Below, one piece after another: positions 9,040-16,240 of a DNA stretch of 64,000 nt (positions are counted from its first letter, which is position 1; every line of letters starts with the position of its first letter). The DNA comes from Clostridia bacterium (GTDB lineage: Bacteria; Bacillota; Clostridia; Monoglobales; Monoglobaceae). The notes under the pieces were generated by a model. The model saw nothing but the letters and a program-made list of their open reading frames with translations. It was not told where the DNA came from and searched no databases. A program made the position numbers and the translations under genes. The stretch is taken from positions 42,017 through 106,016 of the forward strand of contig JAFQSM010000074.1 of NCBI GenBank assembly GCA_017409575.1, read 5' to 3'.

Positions 9040-9190
9040 AGAATAATCTGCACTTTTTAAATCACACAACTTTTATGTGAAAAAAAATAAGTGCGAAAGC
9101 ATAAAATCTCCGCACTTGAAAAAAAATCAAATTTTCTTACCCTTTTGCCAAATTTGCTGAGGGGAGAAGCGGACCTTCTGCTTTACTCCC
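9040..9190 (-). promoter_or_regulatory. infC operon leader with 5' hairpin and attenuator-like terminator
   Basis: About 150 nt lie between the promoter and infC. At the 5' end is a hairpin (GGGAG-AAGC paired with GCTT-TA-CTCCC, 9162-9190). Downstream is a terminator-like stem (AAGTGCG with CGCACTT, 9089-9117) followed on the minus strand by an eight-U run at 9080-9087. L20-controlled leaders with such structures are known for infC operons of Firmicutes; whether this is the same class needs a covariance-model search. Confidence 0.65.
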
Positions 9191-9193
9191 GAA

Positions 9194-9222
9194 ATTTTAT
9201 CACATTCTTTTATGTTTGTCAA
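9194..9222 (-). promoter_or_regulatory. Sigma-A promoter of infC-rpmI-rplT
   Basis: Minus strand: consensus -35 TTGACA (9217-9222), 17-bp spacer, -10 TAAAAT (9194-9199). Confidence 0.85.
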
Positions 9223-9253
9223 TATTTTTCTGAGAATTTTTTTATTTTTTTGC

Positions 9254-9282
9254 TTGCATATTAAGTTTTGTTGTGCTAATAT
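9254..9282 (+). promoter_or_regulatory. Sigma-A promoter of the small membrane protein gene
   Basis: -35 TTGCAT (9254-9259), 17-bp spacer, -10 TAATAT (9277-9282). It places transcription start near 9289. Confidence 0.7.
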
Positions 9283-9329
9283 AGTGTTTGTATACTCATT
9301 TCAATTGTATACTCAATTTTCAAAAAAGG

Positions 9330-9791
9330 ATGGTCCTGAAAAAGTTTATGCCTATACTTATCCGTTCAATCGTAGAAACAATAAAGACTTTTGTAGTGGG
9401 CTGTATTTGCTCGGTTGTATTTTCTTTGATGATTTACAGTGACCTTGCAATTTCAGACACGTTTGTTTGCCTTGTTTTGAATACAATTGCCCTGTTCTTA
9501 TTTTTGCATATTCATTTTGTCAACTGGTCGGGGTTGTTTGTCGAAGCAAGAAACAAAAAACAATATTTTATTCCAACCATTACTGCATCATCTGTATACA
9601 TAATTGTCTCATCTTTTTTCTACTCAAGGCGGTACAAATTATATATGTGGTTTTTCCTGCCCACTCGTTTTCTTGAGCCCAAGCTCAACATAGATTATGC
9701 AGTTCTGTCAGTAGTAATTGCCCACACTTTGTTTTTCCTTCTGGCGATTTTTACTCCGAAGATTTACAATCGTCAAAAGAACAAAAGATAG
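9330..9791 (+). CDS. Small membrane protein of unknown function
   Basis: I do not recognise a family. About 153 residues with four hydrophobic segments (roughly 17-37, 43-65, 80-100 and 127-145 counted from the ATG at 9330) and a basic C-terminus (YNRQKNKR). The start is uncertain. The ATG at 9330 overlaps the AAAAGGA site, the CTG at 9336 has good spacing (5 nt), and the ATG at 9348 is 17 nt away; the frame before 9330 precedes the predicted transcript start. It has its own promoter and overlaps the 3' end of trmB by 41 bp in convergent orientation. Confidence 0.6.
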   Translation: MVLKKFMPILIRSIVETIKTFVVGCICSVVFSLMIYSDLAISDTFVCLVLNTIALFLFLHIHFVNWSGLFVEARNKKQYFIPTITASSVYIIVSSFFYSRRYKLYMWFFLPTRFLEPKLNIDYAVLSVVIAHTLFFLLAIFTPKIYNRQKNKR

Positions 9792-10416
9792 CCTCGCATC
9801 TGTAAATTGGCTGACCTTTTTCGGAAAACAGTTTTTCATATTCGGTCATAACATTACCTTCAAATTTGCTGTTGTGTAAATCGAGGGTAATGTTTTTTAA
9901 TTTCATGCCAAAATCCGAAAAAGAGTTGAGAGAGAATTCAAAGAGCGGTGCATTGTCCGTTTTAAAATGTATCTCGCCCGAATCTTTCATAATTCTCTCA
10001 TATATTTCAAGATATCTCTTATACGTAAGGCGTCTTTTTCTGTGTCCCCACTTGTGCCAAGGGTCGCAAAAATTTATATAAAGCCTCTCTATGCTTTTTT
10101 GTTCTTCAAGCTGGGCAAGAATTTCGGCATCACCCGGAACAAACCTGACATTTTCAAGCCCCTTTTCAGACACCTTTTCCGTCGCAAGCACCAAAACATC
10201 TAAGTTTTTCTCAAACGCTATGTAATTTACCTCAGGGTTAAGCTCCGCAATGGTGCTTATAAACCCACCCTTTCCGCATCCGATTTCCATATGCAACGGA
10301 AAATCTTTTGGAAATATGTCCTTCAGGTTTTCTTTATACTTCAATATGTCTTTTATAATAATGTCCGAACAGTTTTCCATCCGTTCTTCCCTGTGTTTTT
10401 TCCTTCTCATTCTCAT
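9751..10416 (-). CDS. trmB: tRNA (guanine-N7-)-methyltransferase
   Basis: 221 residues, typical length. It methylates G46 of tRNA with S-adenosylmethionine. Visible are the MEIGCGKGGFI SAM-binding motif (~43-53), NYIAFEKNLDVL, the family motif INFCDPWHKWGHRKRRL (~114-130) and HFKTDNAPLFEFS. The ATG follows a CGGAGGAATGT site. Single gene, convergent with the membrane protein to its left. Confidence 0.96.
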   Translation of the reverse strand: MRMRRKKHREERMENCSDIIIKDILKYKENLKDIFPKDFPLHMEIGCGKGGFISTIAELNPEVNYIAFEKNLDVLVLATEKVSEKGLENVRFVPGDAEILAQLEEQKSIERLYINFCDPWHKWGHRKRRLTYKRYLEIYERIMKDSGEIHFKTDNAPLFEFSLNSFSDFGMKLKNITLDLHNSKFEGNVMTEYEKLFSEKGQPIYRCEAIFCSFDDCKSSE

Positions 10417-10475
10417 AATTACATTCCTCCGTTTTTACGCACCTTATTTTAACAAATGCGCGTCTTGTTGTCAAG

Positions 10476-11024
10476 CTATCCATTGATAGTAAAAGCATTG
10501 TATGTATCTGTCAGTATGTTCCAAAGTTCGCGGTCAACAATCCCGCTACTTTCTTTGCCATAAAGTCTACTGAAATCCTTTACCGCCTGAGAGGTTTTGT
10601 TGTCGTATACCCCGGTCAATTCCGGCATAGTTACATTTTTAAAGATTTTGGCTATGCGTCTCAGCATAATTTGCAAAAGATAAATCTCCTCAAAGTCGTC
10701 GCCCTCCTTAAGATGCGGAATCTCGGGAGGATACCCTAAAATTCCCTTGGGGAACATATTCTTTCTTTTTAGTTCATCATAAAAATCCACAATAGCTGTC
10801 CATGTTTCAAAATCCGCCTCACCGCTTTGCGAAAGTCCCGTCTTTTTTTGAAAAGCCGATACCGCTGCCCGTGTTTCGGGTCCATAAATTCCGTCGGGGA
10901 CTACAGTCGGTATCCCATCAGTATTTTGCGAAATGTATCTCAAAAACTGTTGTAATTCGTTTATATTGGCAGGTTTATCCCTGAAAGAATAGTATTCCCT
11001 GTCTGATATATTTCCGTTTGCCAT
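10476..11024 (-). CDS. Peptidoglycan-binding domain protein (two PG_binding_1-like units)
   Basis: 182 residues from the ATG at 11022-11024, 7 nt after GGAGG. It contains two peptidoglycan-binding repeats: residues ~20-78 (LQQFLRYIS...VPDGIYGPETRAAVSAFQKKTGL) and ~112-175 (LQIMLRRIA...GVYDNKTSQAVKDFSRLYG). There is no signal peptide and no catalytic domain. It is the last of a three-gene set with the two genes upstream, spaced 12 and 15 bp, so the three are probably co-expressed. Role in spore cortex or coat assembly is inferred from the neighbours only. Confidence 0.75.
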   Translation of the reverse strand: MANGNISDREYYSFRDKPANINELQQFLRYISQNTDGIPTVVPDGIYGPETRAAVSAFQKKTGLSQSGEADFETWTAIVDFYDELKRKNMFPKGILGYPPEIPHLKEGDDFEEIYLLQIMLRRIAKIFKNVTMPELTGVYDNKTSQAVKDFSRLYGKESSGIVDRELWNILTDTYNAFTING

Positions 11025-11036
11025 CAATACTCCTCC

Positions 11037-12431
11037 TTAATTTACTGTATATCCCGGATTTTGGCCCGAGGTCTTCTGGTCGCCACTTTGCAGATTGAAA
11101 TAGGTATCCTCAATCAGTTTCCACGCACCGGGTCCAACAATTCCTTTTTCGGGAAGTCCCACATCGCGAAGGAATGAGTTCACCGCATTTACAGTCTGTT
11201 CGCCATAGTATCCGCTTGGCTCCACATACTCGATATTTTCAAAAAAACCTGAAATAAAGTCAAGTCTTTCCTGCAAAACTCTGACCGCTTCGCCCGAACT
11301 TCCCAGAACAAGAGGTGTGCCCGGATATGGCACCGGAACATTTGACAGAAACTCCGGCGGATTACTTTGGATTATTCCCAGATAAACCTCGCTCAGCTTA
11401 TCCCACGTAGTTTCGTCAACAACGCCTGTCTGTGGGAGACCATAAGCACTCTGAAACTCCCTGACCGACGCAAGTGTTGCCTGACCGAATGTACCGTCAA
11501 TTGCCGGTGCCGACACCGCATTGTTATAGGCGGCAATAAACGCCAGATAATACTGAAGCACCCTGACCGGATCCCCGGAATTCCCAAGCCTTATGTCCGA
11601 AACAAACTGTTTGGGGATATCCTCAATTCGTATCCCTTCAGAATTCAGCTCGGCAAGGTTTGCTACTGCAACATATATATACTTTATTTTGTACCAGGTC
11701 GCCTTGCCTATTATCCCATCAGGGGTCAGGTTGAAAATCCGCTGAAATTCCCTGACTGCATTTTCGGTCTGCACGCCAAAAACTCCATCCGTCGCCGAAA
11801 TTTTGGGGATTGACGGGTAATCCTTTGAAATTCTGTTGAGCTGAGTTTGTATGTTCCTGACCTCTTGTCCCGAGCTGCCAAGTCTCAAAAGCTCACCCGG
11901 ATACGACTCGGAGATATTTTGAACAGGCGCATCCCTGACCAGTTCAATGTCATTTCCATAATAATTTGTCAATATCTCATATGGTGTATATCCTGCATTG
12001 GCAAGGTCCACACTTCCCCATTGCGAAAGTCCGTCGCAAGTCACCTCGCGGCCGTCACAAAACGCTGCAAAAAGCGGTTCAAGGTTGCCTTGCCTTCGGA
12101 TGTAATCATTAAAAATCTCATCTACTATCTGACTTATATTTTCAAATATATCGCGGTTTCTTACAAATGACTGGTCAAATGCCGTTGAGTTGGTTATATC
12201 AAAATCATAGCCCCTTGACCTGTACCACTCGGTATAGACTCTGTTTAATGCATACGAAATCTGCGCATATATATTTGCCCTGATTGCGTTTTCGGGCCAG
12301 GTGGGATAAATTTCGCTTGATGCGACATTTTTTATGTAATCTGCAAAATTGACAGTCACATTTTCGGCGTTTGAGTCAGGTGCTCCAAGATGAACTGTTA
12401 TTGTTGCTGGTATGTAAGGTCTGCCTACCAA
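11037..12431 (-). CDS. SpoIID-like protein with three C-terminal peptidoglycan-binding repeats
   Basis: 464 residues from a TTG at 12429-12431, 6 nt after GAGGTG; the GTG three codons upstream lies inside that site. The N-terminal ~165 residues follow the SpoIID plan: DYIKNVASSEIYPTWPENAI retains the Glu equivalent to the SpoIID catalytic residue, and GLSQWGSVDLANAGYTPYEI matches the SpoIID C-terminal segment. Three PG_binding_1 units follow (~185-255, ~285-350, ~370-440, each with a D/Y-G-x-x-G-x-x-T core). No signal peptide is visible, which suits a protein made in the mother cell. It probably acts on or anchors to spore peptidoglycan; enzymatic activity is inference. Confidence 0.78.
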   Translation of the reverse strand: MVGRPYIPATITVHLGAPDSNAENVTVNFADYIKNVASSEIYPTWPENAIRANIYAQISYALNRVYTEWYRSRGYDFDITNSTAFDQSFVRNRDIFENISQIVDEIFNDYIRRQGNLEPLFAAFCDGREVTCDGLSQWGSVDLANAGYTPYEILTNYYGNDIELVRDAPVQNISESYPGELLRLGSSGQEVRNIQTQLNRISKDYPSIPKISATDGVFGVQTENAVREFQRIFNLTPDGIIGKATWYKIKYIYVAVANLAELNSEGIRIEDIPKQFVSDIRLGNSGDPVRVLQYYLAFIAAYNNAVSAPAIDGTFGQATLASVREFQSAYGLPQTGVVDETTWDKLSEVYLGIIQSNPPEFLSNVPVPYPGTPLVLGSSGEAVRVLQERLDFISGFFENIEYVEPSGYYGEQTVNAVNSFLRDVGLPEKGIVGPGAWKLIEDTYFNLQSGDQKTSGQNPGYTVN

Positions 12432-12446
12432 AAAAATCACCTCATA

Positions 12447-12845
12447 TCAAAGATTTGGCTCGCGCTCGACTACCGAGATTTTTTTGCCTTGTTCCTCGTC
12501 TTGCGGAAGCGGAATAAGTGCCACCGGCTGAATTGATGTCTGCCCGTCAAAAATCGGCACATCAAGATTTTCCATTGTATAATACCCCGGATAATCCACC
12601 CGTACATTATAGACATAGTATCTTGTTCCGCCATCAGGCTTTTGCGAATTTGCCGCAGGCGGCGCAGAAAGTGCAAGGGCTTCGGTCTTTCCGCTACGGT
12701 CTGTCTGCATCACCTTAACAAGTTCTTCGCCGTCAGGAGTGGTTTTTGTCACCAGAACATGTGCGCCCTCTATTGGAAGCGCCTGGTCCGCCGTATACAC
12801 CTGAAGCACCAAAAATCCCATTGGCTGAAGGTTTGTCTCTGCCAT
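12447..12845 (-). CDS. Carboxypeptidase regulatory-like (beta-sandwich) small protein in spore gene set
   Basis: 132 residues from the ATG at 12843-12845 (MAETNLQPMGFLVLQVYTA), 8 nt after GAGGAGAG. The pattern resembles a CarboxypepD_reg-like or Cna-B fold: an IEGAHVLVTKTTPDG strand-turn, TDRSGKTEALAL, and YYVYNVRVDYPGYYTMENLDVPIF. First gene of the set with the SpoIID-like and peptidoglycan-binding genes, 15 bp before the next start. No signal peptide. Function unknown; structural or adhesive in the spore is a guess from context. Confidence 0.7.
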   Translation of the reverse strand: MAETNLQPMGFLVLQVYTADQALPIEGAHVLVTKTTPDGEELVKVMQTDRSGKTEALALSAPPAANSQKPDGGTRYYVYNVRVDYPGYYTMENLDVPIFDGQTSIQPVALIPLPQDEEQGKKISVVEREPNL

Positions 12846-12875
12846 AACAATCTCTCCTCGTTTTATTTTTATACA

Positions 12876-12903
12876 TATTATATGTTTCATCTCCCCTCTT
12901 TGT
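12876..12903 (-). promoter_or_regulatory. Possible sigma-K-type sporulation promoter
   Basis: Minus strand: AC at the -35 position (12902-12903), 17-bp spacer, CATATAATA (12876-12884), which fits the CATAnnnTA -10 consensus of sigma-K. No good sigma-A pair is seen here. The match is short and could be chance. Confidence 0.4.
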
Positions 12904-12980
12904 GCCGTGTCCGTCGGCAAGCGAGCATATATTTTTTATTTTTGGAAATACTTGAAAATATATTTTTGTGAGGTGAGCAG

Positions 12981-13670
12981 ATGTTTACGGCCTTTATACG
13001 CACTATTATAATGTATTTTTTTGTAGTTTTGACACTCAGGCTGCAGGGAAAGCGCCAGATAGGAGAGCTTGAGGCATCAGAGTTGGTTGTGACTATTGTA
13101 ATATCCGAGGTTGCCGCTCTTCCCATACAAGACACCTCCCAACCGCTTATCAACAGTCTTGTGTCCATTTTTTTGCTGGTTATTCTTGAAGTGCTGATTT
13201 CGTTTGGGGCTTATAAGAGTTTTGCCCTCAGAAAGATTTTTTTTGGCACACCAAGTGTTTTTTACGAAAAAGGAAAAATAAATGAATCCGAAATGGAAAA
13301 GCATCGTTTCAACCTTCACGATTTGATGGAATGTGTGCGAAACACCGGAGCAACAAACCTTTCGGAAGTGGATTTTGTAATTATGGAGACAAACGGAAAT
13401 GTAAGTGTGATACCCACCCCACAGAAAAGGTCTCTGACTCCCGAGGATGTCGGGATTTCTCCGTCGGCTTCGGCCTTAAGTTATGTGATAGTAGACAATG
13501 GGTGCATTAATTCGCACAACCTGAAAACACTTGGCTTTGACGAAAACTGGCTGCGTAAACAGCTTTCCTTAAAAAAAGTGTCCGGTCTTGCTGATATCTT
13601 TTGTATGACGGCAACAAAAGACGGTGATGTCATAATTATACCAAACAACAAAAGGAGGAAAAACCGATGA
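12981..13670 (+). CDS. DUF421 (YetF-like) membrane protein
   Basis: 229 residues. Three membrane helices occupy the first ~85 residues, including the family hallmark LRLQGKRQIGELEASELVVTI (shown in parts: GKRQIGELE, ELVVTI). A C-terminal cytosolic region of two repeated small domains follows, with NLHDLMECVRNTGATNLSEV typical of YetF. Ribosome site GAGGTGAGCAG. DUF421 proteins are common in spore formers and several are under forespore control; upstream, GCATA (12925) and GGAAATACTT (12944) resemble sigma-F/G elements, but with a 14-bp spacer. It overlaps the next gene by 4 bp. Confidence 0.9.
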   Translation: MFTAFIRTIIMYFFVVLTLRLQGKRQIGELEASELVVTIVISEVAALPIQDTSQPLINSLVSIFLLVILEVLISFGAYKSFALRKIFFGTPSVFYEKGKINESEMEKHRFNLHDLMECVRNTGATNLSEVDFVIMETNGNVSVIPTPQKRSLTPEDVGISPSASALSYVIVDNGCINSHNLKTLGFDENWLRKQLSLKKVSGLADIFCMTATKDGDVIIIPNNKRRKNR

Positions 13671-14047
13671 AAATACTCCGCGCAGCAATAATAATACTTC
13701 TTGTTATGTGTATATTCATTGGAGTCCACTCCTTTTTGATGAACAAAATGGGAAAATCCCTTGGGGCAAAAAATGACGAGGTCTTCAGACTTGCATCAGC
13801 GGAAAACTGGGAGACTGTGCGTTTTAAACTTGAAGGAATCCGGCAGGAATGGGAAAAATACAGCATTTGGGCATCCCTGACCATAAGCACGGAAGATATT
13901 GAGCAACTTGAAATTTCGCTTGCACAGGCTGAGGCGTTTGCCGATTTGGAAGAAAAGACCAACTTCTTTGGCGAATTTATTATGTTCTCAAAATTAGTCA
14001 ACCATATTCCACATCGCGAGGGATTTCATATCGAAGAAATTTTATAA
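13667..14047 (+). CDS. DUF4363 family protein
   Basis: 126 residues. One N-terminal membrane segment (~6-22), then an extracytoplasmic helical domain (LASAENWETVRFKLEGIRQEW, in parts SAENWETV, LEGIRQEWEKY) ending with a conserved-type FSKLVNHIPHREGF. Start at an ATG preceded by AAAGGAGGA inside the DUF421 gene, with a 4-bp overlap, so the pair is translationally coupled; this pairing is recurrent in Clostridia. Function unknown. Confidence 0.78.
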   Translation: MKILRAAIIILLVMCIFIGVHSFLMNKMGKSLGAKNDEVFRLASAENWETVRFKLEGIRQEWEKYSIWASLTISTEDIEQLEISLAQAEAFADLEEKTNFFGEFIMFSKLVNHIPHREGFHIEEIL

Positions 14048-14066
14048 AGCATTTTTAAAAAAATTC

Positions 14067-14095
14067 TTGACTTTATCAATTTATTGTGCTAAACT
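14067..14095 (+). promoter_or_regulatory. Sigma-A promoter of the aromatic amino acid operon
   Basis: -35 TTGACT (14067-14072), 17-bp spacer, -10 TAAACT (14090-14095). The transcript would begin near 14102 and run through the leader peptide and attenuator. Confidence 0.8.
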
Positions 14096-14126
14096 ATTAT
14101 GCAAATAACCGAAAGGGTACAGGAAT

Positions 14127-14246
14127 ATGAATTTAATTGATTCTTTAAATCAGACAATTAAATATTTCTTCTACTTTATCAGCCTTAGCTTTTACTTTAG
14201 CTATGGTTATTTCTTTATGCCGAAAAAATTGTGTATAATGAGCTGA
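14127..14246 (+). CDS. Phe/Tyr-rich leader peptide of the aro operon
   Basis: A 39-codon frame with ATG at 14127, ribosome site GAAAGGG at 14111-14117 (9-nt spacing) and stop TGA at 14244-14246. Residues 13-30 read YFFYFISLSFYFSYGYFF: 7 Phe and 5 Tyr in 18 positions, far above chance even for AT-rich DNA, with no Trp. The frame ends exactly over the left arm of the antiterminator. This is the design of ribosome-mediated attenuation, as known for E. coli pheL-pheA: scarcity of charged tRNA-Phe or tRNA-Tyr would stall the ribosome and favour read-through. The peptide itself is not expected to have another function. Confidence 0.85.
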   Translation: MNLIDSLNQTIKYFFYFISLSFYFSYGYFFMPKKLCIMS

Positions 14247-14319
14247 TTTGGTTGATTTTTTGCTGAATCTTGTAACTTTTTTGAGAGCTCGTTATACAAA
14301 CGGGCTCTCTTTTTATTTT
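14232..14319 (+). promoter_or_regulatory. Transcription attenuator: 13-bp antiterminator versus intrinsic terminator
   Basis: Terminator: GAGAGCTCG (14283-14291) pairs with CGGGCTCTC (14301-14309) over a 9-nt loop, followed by TTTTTATTTTA. Antiterminator: TGTATAATGAGCT (14232-14244) pairs with AGCTCGTTATACA (14286-14298) over 13 positions with a single G-U wobble. This uses up the terminator's left arm. The antiterminator's left arm covers the last codons and stop of the leader peptide. A ribosome that reaches the stop masks it and termination follows; a ribosome stalled at the Phe/Tyr codons (14163-14216) leaves it free. Confidence 0.85.
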
Positions 14320-14341
14320 ATATTTAAAGGGAGAGATAAAA

Positions 14342-15358
14342 ATGGTAATTGTAACAAAAACAACTATTCCGCAAAGTCATCTTGATTCTATGATTGAGGA
14401 ATTTAAAACAAAGGGATTTGAACTTAACATAATCCGAGGCAAAGACAGCATTGTTATCGGTCTTATAGGTGACACACACGCACTTGACGCCGACAGACTT
14501 TTGCTTAATCCTGATGTCGAGCGCATTATGCGTGTTCAGGAACCTTTCAAAAAGGCAAGCCGCAAATTCCATCCTATGAACACTTCCATAAAAGTCGGCA
14601 ATGCTTCAATCGGTGACGAAAAATCCTTTGTTGTTATGGCAGGTCCTTGCAGTGTTGAAAGCAAAGAACAGATTTTGACTGTAGCAAAAAGTGTAAAGGA
14701 AAGCGGTGCTGCAATTCTTCGCGGTGGTGCTTACAAGCCACGCACATCACCGTACTCCTTTCAGGGGCTCGAGCTTGAAGGTCTTGAACTTTTAAAAGAA
14801 GCCCGTCGCGAGACAGGTCTGCCCATTGTAACCGAAATTATGTCGCCTCACCTTGTAGAAATCTTCGAAAACAATGTTGATATAATCCAGGTCGGAGCAA
14901 GAAACATGCAGAACTTTGACCTTCTTAAAGAGCTTGGAAAGACCACAAAACCGATTCTTTTAAAACGCGGACTTTCTTCCACTATTGAGGAATGGCTTAT
15001 GTCTGCCGAATATATTATGGCAGGCGGAAACCCAAATGTAATCCTTTGCGAAAGAGGCATCCGCACATTCGAGACCTATACCCGCAACACACTTGACCTG
15101 AGTGCAATCCCTGCGGTCAAAAAACTTTCGCATCTGCCGGTTGTTGTTGATCCGTCACATTCGGCAGGTATAAACTGGATGGTTGAATCGTTGTCACTTG
15201 CTGCTATGGCAGTTGGTGCAGACGGACTTATTGTTGAGGTCCACAATGACCCCAAATCAGCCTTGTGCGATGGTGCTCAGTCACTTGACCTTGACCAGTA
15301 TGCAAATCTTATGAAAAAACTTGGTGCAATGAGCACACATTTTGGAAAGCAAATGTAG
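14342..15358 (+). CDS. aroF: 3-deoxy-7-phosphoheptulonate (DAHP) synthase
   Basis: 338 residues. First step of the shikimate pathway: phosphoenolpyruvate plus erythrose 4-phosphate. The catalytic barrel is of the DAHPS/KDO8P type (VMAGPCSVES, ILRGGAYKPRTSPYSFQG, ILLKRGLSST, VVVDPSHSAG). Residues ~1-75 form the ferredoxin-like N-terminal domain seen in Thermotoga-type enzymes, a known site of Tyr/Phe feedback inhibition. Ribosome site AAAGGGAGAG. First structural gene after the attenuator, so both enzyme feedback and attenuation may set flux. Confidence 0.96.
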   Translation: MVIVTKTTIPQSHLDSMIEEFKTKGFELNIIRGKDSIVIGLIGDTHALDADRLLLNPDVERIMRVQEPFKKASRKFHPMNTSIKVGNASIGDEKSFVVMAGPCSVESKEQILTVAKSVKESGAAILRGGAYKPRTSPYSFQGLELEGLELLKEARRETGLPIVTEIMSPHLVEIFENNVDIIQVGARNMQNFDLLKELGKTTKPILLKRGLSSTIEEWLMSAEYIMAGGNPNVILCERGIRTFETYTRNTLDLSAIPAVKKLSHLPVVVDPSHSAGINWMVESLSLAAMAVGADGLIVEVHNDPKSALCDGAQSLDLDQYANLMKKLGAMSTHFGKQM

Positions 15359-15369
15359 AAAGTGACGAT

Positions 15370-16239
15370 TTGAAAATGGATACTCCTGACTTTAAAATTA
15401 CAATAATCGGTCTTGGCATAATCGGTGGTTCTATGGCTTATGCCCTTAAAGGCTTTCACTCTGCCAAAATCTGTGGATGTGATATCGACCCCGAAACCCG
15501 ACAAAAAGCACTTGAAAACGGTGCCGTTGACGAGGCTGTTGAAAATCCCCGCGATGCAATCAAAAAAGCCGACCTTGTCATTCTTTGTACCTATCCTGAG
15601 GTGACACTTAAAATAATCAAAGAAAATGCATCTGTATTTAAAAAAGGTGCGGTGATAACAGATGTTTGCGGCGTAAAAACAAAGCTTGCACAGCAAATAG
15701 AGGCTGTCCTCCCCGAGTTTTGTGAATATGTCGGCAGTCACCCTATGGCAGGGAAAGAAACTCACGGCTTTGACAGTGCCGTTCCCGAGCTTTTTGGTAT
15801 GTGCGGCTTTATAATCACTCCGGGCAAAACCTCGACAGATTATGGTGTGGGACTTATCGAAGATATGGCAAAATATATCGGTGCAACACGCATAGCGAAA
15901 GCCACCCCCGAGGAACACGACAGCGTCATTGCCTACACAAGTGACCTTATGCATGTTTCTGCTGCAGCACTTTGCCTTGACTTTAATGAGAAAATGAATC
16001 GTGCATATACAGCAGGCGCGTTTCGCGACTGCACACGAATTGCAAATATCAATCCAAAGCTATGGAGCGAATTGTTTTTAGAAAATCGGGATTTTTTGCT
16101 TAAAGAACTTGACCGATACATAAGTTCTTTGGTAAAATTTAAGAATGGAATTGAAAACTTTGACAAAGACGAACTCGAAAAGCTTTTGTCAAGAGTGCGA
16201 ACAAATAAACTTGATATGCAGGAAAGAGAGCCAAAATAA
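15370..16239 (+). CDS. tyrA: Prephenate dehydrogenase
   Basis: 289 residues. Oxidative decarboxylation of prephenate to 4-hydroxyphenylpyruvate, the Tyr branch. N-terminal NAD-binding GLGIIGGSMAYAL (~14-26), then EYVGSHPMAGKETHGFDSA (split: SHPMAGKE, THGFDSA) with the catalytic His, and an all-helical dimerisation domain. No C-terminal ACT domain, so allosteric Tyr inhibition is not obvious. The start may be TTG at 15370 or ATG at 15376; AAAGTGA upstream is weak for either. Confidence 0.94.
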   Translation: MKMDTPDFKITIIGLGIIGGSMAYALKGFHSAKICGCDIDPETRQKALENGAVDEAVENPRDAIKKADLVILCTYPEVTLKIIKENASVFKKGAVITDVCGVKTKLAQQIEAVLPEFCEYVGSHPMAGKETHGFDSAVPELFGMCGFIITPGKTSTDYGVGLIEDMAKYIGATRIAKATPEEHDSVIAYTSDLMHVSAAALCLDFNEKMNRAYTAGAFRDCTRIANINPKLWSELFLENRDFLLKELDRYISSLVKFKNGIENFDKDELEKLLSRVRTNKLDMQEREPK

Positions 16240-16240
16240 T

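Noticed and set aside
14048..14341. T-box riboswitch upstream of aroF
   Set aside because: No T-box sequence (AGGGTGGNACCGCG-like) or specifier stem is visible; the leader frame and two alternative helices explain the region better.
16145..16240. N-terminal extension of AroB by 32 codons
   Set aside because: It lies wholly inside tyrA, lacks family similarity, and the ATG at 16241 matches the known AroB N-terminus.
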